DNA of 64,000 nucleotides from Sphaerotilus uruguayifluvii (GCF_013294065.1 NZ_JABSNM010000007.1:175501-239500), one strand, 5' to 3'; shown: positions 27,116-37,602, counted from the first letter of the stretch. The notes: generated by a model from the letters alone, not told the origin. Program-made: numbers and translations.

Positions 27116-30100
27116 TCAGATGCGCCTCACGAATCCCAGCACTGCGTGCGAGCGCCACCCCTGTGTGCTGTCCGGCAGGCTCAGCGTGCCGAACCGCTCG
27201 GCACAGCGCTGCAGCGGCAGGTCCATCGCCTCGGCCAGGGCCTGAAGGGCCTCGGCGTAGTCCGTGTCGGCCCACGGCACGATGCCTGGCCCCTGCACAG
27301 CGTCATCAGGCCACGGCAGATGGCGAGCCTCGATGGGCTGGTAGCGCAGGCGGCCGGTCTTCTGGTCGAGCACTTCGGTCAGCTCGATGTGGTCGGAGTC
27401 GTCGTCGCTCGGGCGCAGGCACAGGTCGATCTGCTGCCGACGGTCGTCGCGGAACGGCTGGTGCTGTGGCAGCAGCGCGGTCAGCAGCACATCTCGGGCC
27501 GGTCGGGCCCACCACCACCAGGCGGCTTCACCAGGCGGCAGCCCCGGAGCGCTGGTCGCGGCGGGCGGCAGCAGCGCACGCTGCAGGCGGTGGTGCTCCA
27601 GATCGACCCAGCGTTTTGTTGGCTCCGGCGACTCGGGCTGCCGGATGCGTGGCCGCGCATCGACCACGCCGAACTCCTCGCGGCGCAGCAACTGCGGCAG
27701 CAGGTGGTGCTCCAGCAAGGCCGTCTTGTCCTCGAAACCAGGTTTGCAATACACCGGCTCACCAGTGCGCCGACTAAAGCAGCGCAGGTTGGTGTTCCAC
27801 ACCCGCACGTTGGGCGTGGTGCACACCCCCTCGCGATGGCGCCGCACCCGGCCGACCAGTTGGATCAGCGACCGCATCGACGAGGGCTCGACGATGGCCC
27901 AGTCGTAGTCGTGGTCCCGGCCAACCTCGGTCACCGGCGAGCCGAGCACGATGAATATCTGCTGCAGCGCCTGCGGATGGGCATCCAGCCGGGCGCGGAT
28001 GTCGGGCAGGTCGAACACGGCCTCGGGCCGACGGCGATCCAGCGCCGCATCCAGCCGCCGCTCGATGTTCGAGCGCACCAGCAGCGGAAACTGCGAGTGA
28101 TAGACGCAAAGGTGGATCACATGGCCGTCCGGCGCACCCGCCTTGAACAGCTGGAGCGCCACCTGCACCAGCGGCTCGATGTTGGCCATGCGAATCAGGC
28201 CGAAGCTGACTCGCCGCTCAGGCTGTCGGGGATCGGCCACCGCATGCAGCGTGTGCAACTCGACGGCATGACGCCGCAGCAGTTGCGCCAGCGCGGCATA
28301 CCGTTCGTCGTCGCGCTCAGCCTTCTGCAGCTCGCGCACATCGATCAGGGCGCAGCGGCGCCGGGCCTGCGTGGCGGCCTGCTCGGCCAGCTGTTTGCTG
28401 CGCTGCGCCGTGAACTGCTCGTGCGCCTGCTGGAAATGATCGGGCGTCGGGCAGGTGGCGGCCTGCCGCTGGAATTCGTCCACCCACAGACAGACCACCT
28501 CGGGCGGCCTTTCGGCTCCTCCGGGCTCGGCGCCACGGTGACGCTCGAACGACGCCCGGCCAGCCCGGTACGCCACGAACAGCCCTTGCACCAGCGCTGG
28601 GGTCAGCGTGGCCGACGACAGCAGCACTCGACTGCCGAGCAATCCAGCCCAATGCACCAGCCGGGTCAGTGCCGGCAGGTCGGCCAGATCGAAGTCGTCT
28701 GGCTCATCCAGCACCAGATCGCTGGTCAGCAGACGCAGCATCGGCGCGATCTGCCGGCCACCGCGCAGGCTTTCCGTGGCCGGCACGAGGTGGTCGATGG
28801 TACAGACCAGGATTGGCGCCACCAGCAGACTCTTCACCTTGGGGTCGTGCAGCGCGCGGGCCAGCAGCGGGTGGCGGGTGTCGATGGCCGCATCCCCGCC
28901 GAACTCGATCGAACCTTCTTCCTCCGGCTCCAGCAGCAGGGCCTGCCGCGAGGCAGAGCCGGTGGCTTCGGCACGCTGCTCGAAGTGCTCGAACAATGCC
29001 CGGCTCGCACTACCGCCGACCCGGATGGCCAACTGATCGTCCTTGAGCTGCAGTTGCTGCTGGAACGCTCGCCCGGTCTGCAGCGTCAGCGTGCGCAGAC
29101 CCATCGCGAAAGCACAGCGCAGCCCCTGCTCGGGATCGGCCAATGCGTTCATGAGACGCGCATTGGCGAGCGTCTTGCCGCAGCCGGTGCTGGCCATGTT
29201 GACGATGAACGCACCATGCCGTGCGGCCTTCTCGCGTTGCTCTGCGGCCAGATCGGCCGCCTTGTCCTGCCAGCGGAAGCGCTCGTCCGCGCTGCGCTGG
29301 CGCAGCAGCCGGTTCTGCTTCAACCCGTCCAGGCTACGCGCCAGACTGGGCAACGCATGCGTGATGGCCCGGCTGTCGGCCGCTACACCCAGCAGGTGTT
29401 CATCCAGGGTCTGGTTGCCCACGGTGCGGCCACGCGAGTCCTTGCGGGTGTTGGCCAGCAACTTGCAGCCGGCCGGTACGCTCAGACGTCCATCAGCCTT
29501 GCGCTCATCGGTACCCAGCACCCCCAGGCTGGAATAGTGATGGTCGGCCAGCATCAGCGCCATGCGGCTCAGGTGCATCACCCACGGCTCATCCATCCAC
29601 GCGAACCCCGCGCGCCGATCCGGCCGCTGCACCAGCGCCTGCAGCCTGACCGCCAACCGGCGCGCCTGGGTGCGCCAGTGCGCCAATGTCACCGGCAGGC
29701 CATGCGGGAATGTCCAGTACGGCTGCACCTGTTCAGCAGGCGCACCCGTCACCACTTCGTTCCAGTTGGCCTGCATGTACAGCAGCGCATCCTGCAGACT
29801 GTCGTCAACAAAGCGCGCACTTGGGGCGCCGGCAAAGCGTTGTTGTCCATCTTCGCCATAGGCCGGCATCACGGGAAGCCGGTGATGCGTCACCACCAGC
29901 CACCCGACCGCCTGCGCCAGCGGGGCGTGTTTCAGCGCCACGAACGGTGTCGGCAGCACGCCGCCGTCCACCCCGTCGCGTCGCAGGCGATCGATCCATC
30001 TGTCGTCATCCTCCGGGGTCGGCGCGATCAGCCTCTGCAGCCAGGTGGCATCGTCGTCAGCACCGACAAACGCCTCGAACAGCCGCAGAGACACCCATTC

Positions 30101-30544
30101 ATGCCGGTACTGGTTGCGTTCGGTCAGCCGCCCAGCCAGCCGATCCTGAAAGGCCTGGCTGGCCTTGCCCAGGTCGTGCAGCAGCGCGGCCAGCGCGGTC
30201 AGCAGGTGGATGTCCTCGCCGGTGTGCCAGTCGTTCTCGTCCTGGGTGCGAAGCATGTTGCGGGTGGTGGTGTTGGTCGGAACCGTGCCCTGGGCATTGA
30301 AGCGACGGGCATCGCCGACCACCCACAGCAGTTCGCTGTGATCGAGCCCGCGGATCCAGTGGCAGGCCACCGCCGTGTTCTTGCGCGCGGTCTTGCGCAG
30401 CAGGCGGCGCAGGGTGTCCAGGCCGTCCTGCGTGATCGGGGTCTGCCAGGTGCGGTCGCCACGCCGCTCGGCGAACTGGTCGAGGATGCGGCGGGTTTCG
30501 GTGAGAGCACGCTTGTCGCACTGCGAGACGAGCAGGATGTTCAC
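27116..30544 (-). CDS. cas3: Cas2-Cas3 fusion nuclease-helicase (type I-F)
   Basis: An 1142-residue protein that combines adaptation and interference, as is diagnostic for type I-F. Residues 1-95 are the Cas2 domain (MNILLVSQCDKRALTETRRI). The HD nuclease follows with HDLGK at about 123-127, then the SF2 helicase with Walker A STGCGKTLA (near 452-460) and DEPD at about 613-616. The C-terminal part includes GRVRRHREG, the arginine-finger motif. All key residues appear intact. It overlaps the end of cas1 by four bases (ATGA). Confidence 0.97.
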   Translation of the reverse strand: MNILLVSQCDKRALTETRRILDQFAERRGDRTWQTPITQDGLDTLRRLLRKTARKNTAVACHWIRGLDHSELLWVVGDARRFNAQGTVPTNTTTRNMLRTQDENDWHTGEDIHLLTALAALLHDLGKASQAFQDRLAGRLTERNQYRHEWVSLRLFEAFVGADDDATWLQRLIAPTPEDDDRWIDRLRRDGVDGGVLPTPFVALKHAPLAQAVGWLVVTHHRLPVMPAYGEDGQQRFAGAPSARFVDDSLQDALLYMQANWNEVVTGAPAEQVQPYWTFPHGLPVTLAHWRTQARRLAVRLQALVQRPDRRAGFAWMDEPWVMHLSRMALMLADHHYSSLGVLGTDERKADGRLSVPAGCKLLANTRKDSRGRTVGNQTLDEHLLGVAADSRAITHALPSLARSLDGLKQNRLLRQRSADERFRWQDKAADLAAEQREKAARHGAFIVNMASTGCGKTLANARLMNALADPEQGLRCAFAMGLRTLTLQTGRAFQQQLQLKDDQLAIRVGGSASRALFEHFEQRAEATGSASRQALLLEPEEEGSIEFGGDAAIDTRHPLLARALHDPKVKSLLVAPILVCTIDHLVPATESLRGGRQIAPMLRLLTSDLVLDEPDDFDLADLPALTRLVHWAGLLGSRVLLSSATLTPALVQGLFVAYRAGRASFERHRGAEPGGAERPPEVVCLWVDEFQRQAATCPTPDHFQQAHEQFTAQRSKQLAEQAATQARRRCALIDVRELQKAERDDERYAALAQLLRRHAVELHTLHAVADPRQPERRVSFGLIRMANIEPLVQVALQLFKAGAPDGHVIHLCVYHSQFPLLVRSNIERRLDAALDRRRPEAVFDLPDIRARLDAHPQALQQIFIVLGSPVTEVGRDHDYDWAIVEPSSMRSLIQLVGRVRRHREGVCTTPNVRVWNTNLRCFSRRTGEPVYCKPGFEDKTALLEHHLLPQLLRREEFGVVDARPRIRQPESPEPTKRWVDLEHHRLQRALLPPAATSAPGLPPGEAAWWWWARPARDVLLTALLPQHQPFRDDRRQQIDLCLRPSDDDSDHIELTEVLDQKTGRLRYQPIEARHLPWPDDAVQGPGIVPWADTDYAEALQALAEAMDLPLQRCAERFGTLSLPDSTQGWRSHAVLGFVRRI

Positions 30545-31566
30545 GGCGCCTCCGGCAACGGAGCGCAGGCGTCGGGCCGGGACGATTCCTGTGCCAGCCG
30601 GCCAAACCGCAGCGCCGTGTCCTTCAGCGTGTCGATCATGAAGTCGAGCGCCTCGGTGCGGGTCAGCGTCTCGATGCAGGCCCGTCGGAACTCCTGTTCG
30701 CTGTCGCCGCGCATGGCCGAGATGAAGGCCTGCGGCAGCACCACGGCATCCTTGACCAGATCGGCCACGTCGAACACCAGCCCGCCCTTGCGGGTTTTTC
30801 CGTGCAGCACCGCCAGTCCGTGCGGCAGGCCGAGCACCCAGGTCGCCGTGGCGCCCAGGCCATAGGCCAGATAGTTGCCATGGTCCAGAAAACGGTTGGA
30901 TGAATCGGTGCTCTCGCCGCGCTTGCTGCGCGTGAACTCGCCGTAGCGGGTAGCCTGCGCCGCCAGTCGGTAGAGCTGCTTGGACAGGCGAGCCTCTTCG
31001 GTCAGCAGCGAGGTGTGGTCAGGCGCAGCATCGATGGCAGGCCCCGAAGCATCCAGCAGCGCATCGAGCCGGGCCAGATCCGGGCTCCACGGCTCGTCGC
31101 GGTCTCCCTTGAACTGGCGCGGCCAGACAGCGCGCACCCGCGCCAGCCGGGTGTGCTGGAACATCCGGGCGGCCTGCAGCCGCAGCGGCTCGTCGAACCA
31201 GAAGCGCACCCAGTGCTGCAGATATTCGGTCGGACGGTACTCGCTCTGCGGCGACATCCAGGCGATGTCGAGGCCGCCATCCGTGCCGGCAAACAGCGGC
31301 GTTCCGCCGCCACCACAGAAACCGACCATCACCCCGGCCTTGGCCAGCTCGCGCATGGCCGCCTGCGTCAGCGAGGTCCCTGTGCCGAGCAGGAGGGTCG
31401 TCGTGTTGGCGATCGGGATGTTCCAGTACAGCGAGCGCGCGCCCTGCTCGGTGACGTACTCGACCCGCCCGCCGTTGACGAGCACGCGGCAATGCTCGAG
31501 GTAGTAGAGGTTGGCCCGTTTGGAATGAAGAATGGTCTTGAGGTCCCCTGCCCCGATGTCCTGCAT
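30541..31566 (-). CDS. cas1: CRISPR integrase Cas1 (type I-F)
   Basis: A 341-residue integrase that inserts new spacers, in I-F as a complex with Cas2-3. The N-terminal beta domain begins AGDLKTILHSKRANLYYLEHC. In the helical domain the metal ligands are visible as E in LLTEEARLSKQLYRL, H in LPHGLAVLHGKTRKGG and D in VFDVADLVKD. It is the first gene of the operon. Its start at 31566 is preceded by GGGAG. No clear sigma-70 promoter could be picked in the 309 bp upstream. Confidence 0.97.
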   Translation of the reverse strand: MQDIGAGDLKTILHSKRANLYYLEHCRVLVNGGRVEYVTEQGARSLYWNIPIANTTTLLLGTGTSLTQAAMRELAKAGVMVGFCGGGGTPLFAGTDGGLDIAWMSPQSEYRPTEYLQHWVRFWFDEPLRLQAARMFQHTRLARVRAVWPRQFKGDRDEPWSPDLARLDALLDASGPAIDAAPDHTSLLTEEARLSKQLYRLAAQATRYGEFTRSKRGESTDSSNRFLDHGNYLAYGLGATATWVLGLPHGLAVLHGKTRKGGLVFDVADLVKDAVVLPQAFISAMRGDSEQEFRRACIETLTRTEALDFMIDTLKDTALRFGRLAQESSRPDACAPLPEAP

Positions 31567-31731
31567 CGACGATGTCTCCCTTGCGCCGGCAACGTATGCT
31601 TTTGCAGAAATCGTCGCACCGAAATGCGCAATGCCGTCGGCGGTTTTTCACGGATCATTCCGTCGATACATTTGTCAGATCGAGCCAAGCGCGCTGCGCG
31701 GGCGACAACGGAAGTTCGTGCCTGCTCGTGG

Positions 31732-31756
31732 CTGCCCGCCTTCGCGGGCATGACGG
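31732..31756. repeat. REP-like hairpin, right flank of CRISPR-Cas locus
   Basis: On the minus strand CCGTCAT is followed by stem GCCCGC, loop GAAG and stem GCGGGC, the same design as the copy at 20229 but inverted. The interval 31567-31875 otherwise holds the argG terminator and the upstream region of cas1, and no gene. Confidence 0.6.
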
Positions 31757-31774
31757 GGAGAAACGAGCGCAGAA

Positions 31775-31800
31775 ACGACAAGAGGCCCCGAAGGGCCTCT
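31775..31800 (-). terminator. Probable argG terminator with UUCG tetraloop
   Basis: On the minus strand an 8-bp stem AGAGGCCC / GGGCCTCT closes a TTCG loop with a C-G closing pair, the extra-stable UUCG form. It is followed by TGTCGTTTCT, a weak T-tract. It lies about 75 nt after the argG stop codon. Confidence 0.65.
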
Positions 31801-31875
31801 CGTGGGGTGTCGATGTCCCTCGCGAGCGGGTCTCGCGGGGGCATCAGGCGGGCCGCGCGGCCCGCGCGTTCAGAC

Positions 31876-33393
<1,518 letters not shown>

Positions 33394-33457
33394 TCAGGCA
33401 GGTATCACGCGAAGGTCGGGCCGCCTCGCGGGACCTGTCCTGCCGGAGCCTCTCCCG

Positions 33458-34741
33458 ATGAGCCTGTCCGCCTCCCCCAGCGGCGTCGAGATCCTCGCCA
33501 CCGCCCTGTTCGCCCTCGCGCTGCTGCACACCTTCGCCGCCCGGCAGTTCGAGCGCCTGGCGCACAGCCACCCCCGCCACGAAGGCGTCTTCCATCTGCT
33601 CGGCGAGGTCGAGGTCGTCTTCGGCTTCTGGGCCATCGTGCTGGTGCTGACGATGGCGCTCGGCATGGGCGGCGACACCGCGCTGGCCTACGCCGAGTCG
33701 CGCAACTACACCGAACCGCTGTTCGTCTTCGTCGTCATGGTGATCGCCGGCTCGCGGCCGATCCTGGAGGCGGTGATGCGCGCGGTGACCGCGCTGTCGG
33801 CGCTCGCCGGCGCGCGGGCGGCGCCGCTGGCCGGCGCCTGGCTCGGACTGGCCGCGGTGCCGCTGCTGGGCTCGCTGGTCACCGAGCCGGCGGCGATGAC
33901 GATCGCGGCGCTGCTGCTGGCGCCGCGCGTGTTCCGGCCCGACATGCCGGAGCGGCTGAAATACCTCGCGCTGGGCGTGCTGTTCGTCAACGTCTCGATC
34001 GGCGGCACGCTGACCGCCTACGCCGCGCCGCCGGTGCTGATGGTCGCCGGCGCCTGGGGCTGGGACAGCGCCTTCATGCTGGCGACCTTCGGCTGGAAGG
34101 CGGCGCTGGCGGTGCTGGTCAACGCCAGCGTGGCGGTGTGGATGCTGCGCGGGCCGCTGGGCACGCAGCCGGCGGCCGCGGACCGCGAGGCGCCGGCCCG
34201 CCGGCCGGTGCCGTGGACCGTCACCGCGGTGCACCTGGCGCTGCTGGCCGGCGTGGTGCTGACCGCGCATCACCCGGTCGCCTTTCTCGGCCTGTTCCTG
34301 CTCTTCCTGGGCTTCACCCGCGCCTACGAACGCCACCAGGATCCGCTGCTGATCAAGGAGGCGCTGCTGGTGGGCTTCTTCCTGGCCGGGCTGGTGGTGC
34401 TCGGCGGGCTGCAGCGCTGGTGGCTGCAGCCGCTGGTGTCGGGGCTGGAGCCGATGGCGCTCTTCTTCGGCGCGCTCGGCCTGACGGCGATCACCGACAA
34501 CGCCGCGCTCACCTACCTGGGCGCGCAGATTCCCGGCCTCGGCGAGGGTGCGCGCTACATGCTGGTGGCGGGCGCGGTCGCCGGCGGCGGCCTGACGCTG
34601 ATCGCCAATGCGCCCAACCCGGCCGGCGCGGCGCTGCTGCGGCGCGGCTTCCAGGACGAGTCGATCGGCGCCGGGGGCCTGCTGGCCGGCGCGCTCGGGC
34701 CGACGCTGGTGGCGGTGGCGGCGTTCGTGCTGCTGCCCTGA
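33458..34741 (+). CDS. Putative Na+/H+ antiporter
   Basis: A 427-residue polytopic inner-membrane protein with roughly ten to twelve hydrophobic segments. It resembles the putative Na+/H+ antiporter family PF07399, with HLLGEVEVVFGFWAIVL near the N-terminus and ALFFGALGLTAITDNAALTYLG in the C-terminal half; the latter, with its Asp-Asn pair, is the likely ion site. The function of the family rests mainly on similarity. No partner gene is nearby. Confidence 0.75.
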   Translation: MSLSASPSGVEILATALFALALLHTFAARQFERLAHSHPRHEGVFHLLGEVEVVFGFWAIVLVLTMALGMGGDTALAYAESRNYTEPLFVFVVMVIAGSRPILEAVMRAVTALSALAGARAAPLAGAWLGLAAVPLLGSLVTEPAAMTIAALLLAPRVFRPDMPERLKYLALGVLFVNVSIGGTLTAYAAPPVLMVAGAWGWDSAFMLATFGWKAALAVLVNASVAVWMLRGPLGTQPAAADREAPARRPVPWTVTAVHLALLAGVVLTAHHPVAFLGLFLLFLGFTRAYERHQDPLLIKEALLVGFFLAGLVVLGGLQRWWLQPLVSGLEPMALFFGALGLTAITDNAALTYLGAQIPGLGEGARYMLVAGAVAGGGLTLIANAPNPAGAALLRRGFQDESIGAGGLLAGALGPTLVAVAAFVLLP

Positions 34742-34843
34742 TCGGACGGAAAGACAATTCGCCCTGAAGGCCGCCGGGCGCATCGCCTCGAACGGCGCCG
34801 GCGCGGTCTCGCGCCGGCTGCCCGGTCACGGCAGCCAGAAAGC

Positions 34844-34876
34844 AAAAAAGGACCCTGCACTGCTGCAAGATCCTTT
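34844..34876 (-). terminator. Terminator of the tRNA-Lys cluster
   Basis: On the minus strand a stem AAAGGATCTTGCA / TGCAGGGTCCTTT with one mismatch and wobble pairs closes the loop GCAG and runs into TTT. It begins about 28 nt after the CCA end of the last tRNA gene, as expected for an intrinsic terminator of the cluster. Confidence 0.7.
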
Positions 34877-34904
34877 CTGCCCAGCGCTTCTGGCGCTGAT
34901 TTTA

Positions 34905-34980
34905 TGGTGGGCCCTGAGTGACTCGAACACTCGACCTACGGATTAAGAGTCCGCTGCTCTACCAACTGAGCTAAGAGCCC
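34905..34980 (-). tRNA. tRNA-Lys (CTT), copy 3
   Basis: A 76-nt cloverleaf including encoded CCA. The acceptor stem GGGCTCT / AGGGCCC has one G-T pair, the D-arm is GCTC...GAGC, the anticodon loop is CTCTTAA with anticodon CTT, and the T-loop is TTCGAGT. It is identical to the two copies upstream. Confidence 0.97.
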
Positions 34981-35019
34981 GTTTCCGCCACTTCGGTCGG
35001 CAACGGAGAAATCGAATTT

Positions 35020-35095
35020 TGGTGGGCCCTGAGTGACTCGAACACTCGACCTACGGATTAAGAGTCCGCTGCTCTACCAACTGAGCTAAGAGCCC
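35020..35095 (-). tRNA. tRNA-Lys (CTT), copy 2
   Basis: A 76-nt gene identical in sequence to its two CTT neighbours, with anticodon loop CTCTTAA and encoded CCA. It is separated by 39 bp from the copy at 34905. Confidence 0.97.
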
Positions 35096-35151
35096 GTTTC
35101 CATTGCCAAAGGCAATGAAGACGAATGAAGCACACGACAGCCAGGCAAGTT

Positions 35152-35227
35152 TGGTGGGCCCTGAGTGACTCGAACACTCGACCTACGGATTAAGAGTCCG
35201 CTGCTCTACCAACTGAGCTAAGAGCCC
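35152..35227 (-). tRNA. tRNA-Lys (CTT), copy 1
   Basis: A 76-nt gene identical to the other two CTT copies, encoded CCA included. It lies 49 bp downstream of the TTT gene on the same strand. Confidence 0.97.
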
Positions 35228-35276
35228 TTGCCTGACGACCCTGATTTGCATCAAGACCGTGACTATATCATGTTTT

Positions 35277-35352
35277 TGGTGGGTCGTGCGGGACTCGAAC
35301 CTGCGACCTACGGATTAAAAGTCCGCTGCTCTACCAACTGAGCTAACGACCC
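35277..35352 (-). tRNA. tRNA-Lys (TTT)
   Basis: A 76-nt cloverleaf with acceptor stem GGGTCGT / ACGACCC, anticodon loop CTTTTAA (anticodon TTT) and encoded CCA. It is the first gene of the cluster and reads both Lys codons, while the three CTT genes are specific for AAG, the favoured Lys codon in this GC-rich genome. Confidence 0.98.
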
Positions 35353-35397
35353 TCACCGCCCCGGCCAATCAGTCACTGATCAGCCGAGCCCTAGATT

Positions 35398-35425
35398 CTA
35401 ATACACCTCACTACCGTGCCGTCAA
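35398..35425 (-). promoter_or_regulatory. Promoter of the tRNA-Lys cluster
   Basis: On the minus strand -35 TTGACG (35420-35425), a 16-bp spacer and -10 TATTAG (35398-35403), about 45 bp before the TTT gene. It is a close match to the sigma-70 consensus and rare in this GC-rich sequence. The -35 box includes the TGA stop codon of tcdA (35422-35424). Confidence 0.75.
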
Positions 35426-36219
35426 GCACCTCGTGCACCTGCGCGCACGCCTTCGAGAATCTGCGCCGCGGCAGCCAGGCCGAAGCTGGCGGTGACCATC
35501 ACGCTGGAGCCGTAGCCGTGGCAGTTCAGGCTGCCGTCGACGGCGCAGGCGCCGTCCGTCTGCGGGCGCTGCACCGTCTCGCGCGAGAAGATGCAGCGCA
35601 CGCCGATGCGCCCCTGGCGCGGCGCGCCCTCGCGGCGCAGCTGCTGGCGCAGCCGGGCCAGCAGCGGGTCGTGCGTGACCTCGGCCAGATCGGCCGCCTC
35701 CACCCGCTCGGGGTGCGACTTGCCGCCGGCCGCGCCGGCCATCACCAGCCGGTGCCCGCCGGCCAGCGCCCAGCGCGCCATCGCCAGCTTGGCGGCGTTG
35801 CGGTCGCAGGCGTCGATGACCCCGTCGACCTCGATCGGCAGCAGGGCCGGCCAGTTCTCCGGCTCGACGAAGTCCTCGACCGCATGCACCCGGCAGCCCG
35901 GATGGATGTCGGCGATGCGCTCGCGCAGCGCCTGCACCTTGGCCGCGCCGACGGTCGCGCCCAGCGCCTGGATCTGGCGGTTGATGTTGGACTCGGCGAC
36001 ATGGTCGAGGTCGATCAGCACCAGCTCGGCCACGCCGCTGCGCGCCAGCGCCTCGACCGCCCACGAACCGACGCCGCCCACGCCCACCACCGCCACCCGG
36101 GCCGCGCGCACCCGCGCGTAGGCCGCGTCGCCCCAGAGCCGGCGCAGGCCGCCGAAGCGGCGCTCGAGGTCGGCGTCGTCGACCGGCGACGGCGCCTCCA
36201 TCACGGGCGCGCCGCTCAC
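35422..36219 (-). CDS. tcdA: tRNA threonylcarbamoyladenosine dehydratase
   Basis: An E1-like enzyme (TcdA/CsdL) that uses ATP to turn t6A37 in tRNAs into cyclic ct6A. The 265-residue product has the nucleotide-binding motif VVGVGGVGSWAVEALARSG, the metal/adenylate motif ESNINRQIQALG and DACDRNAAKLAM, all typical. It overlaps the end of cpoB by four bases (ATGA). Its neighbour, the tRNA-Lys cluster, is a natural substrate group, since Lys tRNAs read ANN codons and carry t6A. Confidence 0.93.
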   Translation of the reverse strand: MSGAPVMEAPSPVDDADLERRFGGLRRLWGDAAYARVRAARVAVVGVGGVGSWAVEALARSGVAELVLIDLDHVAESNINRQIQALGATVGAAKVQALRERIADIHPGCRVHAVEDFVEPENWPALLPIEVDGVIDACDRNAAKLAMARWALAGGHRLVMAGAAGGKSHPERVEAADLAEVTHDPLLARLRQQLRREGAPRQGRIGVRCIFSRETVQRPQTDGACAVDGSLNCHGYGSSVMVTASFGLAAAAQILEGVRAGARGA

Positions 36220-37037
36220 TTCAGCTGCTTGATCCGCTCGGCCCCGGCCTGCGCGGCCTCGGACTGCGGATAGTTGCGCACCAGCTCCTCGAGCGTGCGG
36301 CGCGCGCCCTTCGGATCCTTCAGCTCGATCTGGCAGTTGGCCAGCGCCAGCAGCGCCTCGGAGGCGCGCGGGTGGTCCGGCGTCGAGGTGACCAGCGTGC
36401 GGAAGATGGTCATCGCCTCCTTCACCTCGCCCTTGCCGTACAGCGCGTTGCCGAGCCAGTACTGCACATGGGCCTGGTAGGGACTCGAGGGAAAGCGCTT
36501 CTGGAAGGCGGTCAGCGCGGTCACCGCGTTGGCGAACTCGCCCTTGCGCAGGATCGCGATCGCCTCGTCGTAGGCCTTCTTCTCGGGCGCGTCGACGACG
36601 GCGTCCTTGCCGTCGAGCGAGACGCGCTGCGGCTCGAGCCGGCGCATCCGGTCGTCGAGCGCGGCGAACTGGTCCTTGAGCCGGCGCTGCAGGTCGGAGA
36701 TCTCGCGGGCGAGGTCCTTGCCGGCCTGCACCTGCTGCTCGTCCTGGCCGCGCAGCTTCGCCAGATCGGCGCGCAGCGACTCGAGCTGGCCGTTGAGGTC
36801 GAGCAGGCTGCGCTTGAGCATCTCGACCTGATCGCCGAGGTCGCGGATGCGGGCGTCACGCTCGACGTTCTCCTGCTGGGTGCGCTCGATGCGGCCGCGC
36901 AGGTCGACGATGGCCTTGCGGGCCTCCTCGTCGTCGAACAGGCCCGCGCTGGCCCCTGTCGGCCACACCGCGGCCAGGGCCAGCATCAGCGCCGCCGGCG
37001 CGCGCAGCGCGCGGAGCGACAGAGGTCGGGCGCCCAT
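36216..37037 (-). CDS. cpoB: Cell-division coordinator CpoB (YbgF)
   Basis: A 273-residue periplasmic protein that links peptidoglycan synthesis by PBP1B to outer-membrane constriction by Tol-Pal. A signal peptide (about residues 1-31, ending in ASAGL) is followed by a long coiled coil (about 40-115) and then three TPR repeats (AYDEAIAILRKGEFANAV, YWLGNALYGKGEVKEAM and a third). It follows pal after 1 bp and precedes tcdA with an overlap. Confidence 0.92.
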   Translation of the reverse strand: MGARPLSLRALRAPAALMLALAAVWPTGASAGLFDDEEARKAIVDLRGRIERTQQENVERDARIRDLGDQVEMLKRSLLDLNGQLESLRADLAKLRGQDEQQVQAGKDLAREISDLQRRLKDQFAALDDRMRRLEPQRVSLDGKDAVVDAPEKKAYDEAIAILRKGEFANAVTALTAFQKRFPSSPYQAHVQYWLGNALYGKGEVKEAMTIFRTLVTSTPDHPRASEALLALANCQIELKDPKGARRTLEELVRNYPQSEAAQAGAERIKQLK

Positions 37038-37038
37038 C

Positions 37039-37602
37039 TCAGCGGTCCTTCAGCTCGGCACGGCGGTTCTTCGCCCAGGCGGCCTCGTCGCTGCCCTGCA
37101 CGGCCGGGCGCTCCTTGCCGAAGCTCACCGCCTCGAGCTGGCCGTCCTGCGCGCCCAGCAGCACCAGCGAGCGCACCACCGCGTCGGCGCGCTTCTGGCC
37201 CAGCGCGAGGTTGTACTCGCGGCCGCCGCGCTCGTCGGTGTGGCCCTCGACGATCATGCGGCGCTTGCGGTCGGCGCCCAGGCGCCGGGCCTGGCCCTCG
37301 ACCACGCTGCGGTACTCGTCCTTGATGACGAAGCTGTCGAAGTCGAAGTAGACGATGCGGCCGGCGCCCGCGCCGGCATCGGCCTGGCGGCCGGTGTCGA
37401 CCGGGGTGACGGCGGTGCTGCCGACGCCGCTGGTGCCCGCGCCCTGGGAGGCGCCGGTGCCGGCGCCGGAAATCGTGCCGGTGCCGCGGCTCTCGACCGG
37501 TGCCGGCGGCTCCACGCGGGTGTTCGAGGCACAGCCGGCCAGCAGGGCCGCGCCCAGGCCGAGCGACAGGAAGGCAGAGCGGGAACGAAGGATCATGGAC
37601 AT
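37039..37602 (-). CDS. pal: Peptidoglycan-associated lipoprotein Pal
   Basis: A 187-residue outer-membrane lipoprotein that ties the outer membrane to peptidoglycan and interacts with TolB. The lipobox is ALLAGC with the lipidated Cys near residue 24. A Gly/Thr/Ser-rich linker of about 50 residues leads into the OmpA-like domain, with VYFDFDSF-like strand, VEGHTDERGGREYNLALGQKRA and SFGKERPAV. It starts 44 bp after tolB. Confidence 0.95.
   Translation of the reverse strand: MSMILRSRSAFLSLGLGAALLAGCASNTRVEPPAPVESRGTGTISGAGTGASQGAGTSGVGSTAVTPVDTGRQADAGAGAGRIVYFDFDSFVIKDEYRSVVEGQARRLGADRKRRMIVEGHTDERGGREYNLALGQKRADAVVRSLVLLGAQDGQLEAVSFGKERPAVQGSDEAAWAKNRRAELKDR

Noticed and set aside
27146..30865. 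A 1239-residue plus-strand frame over cas3
   Set aside because: Antisense shadow of the cas2-3 gene, without recognisable motifs.
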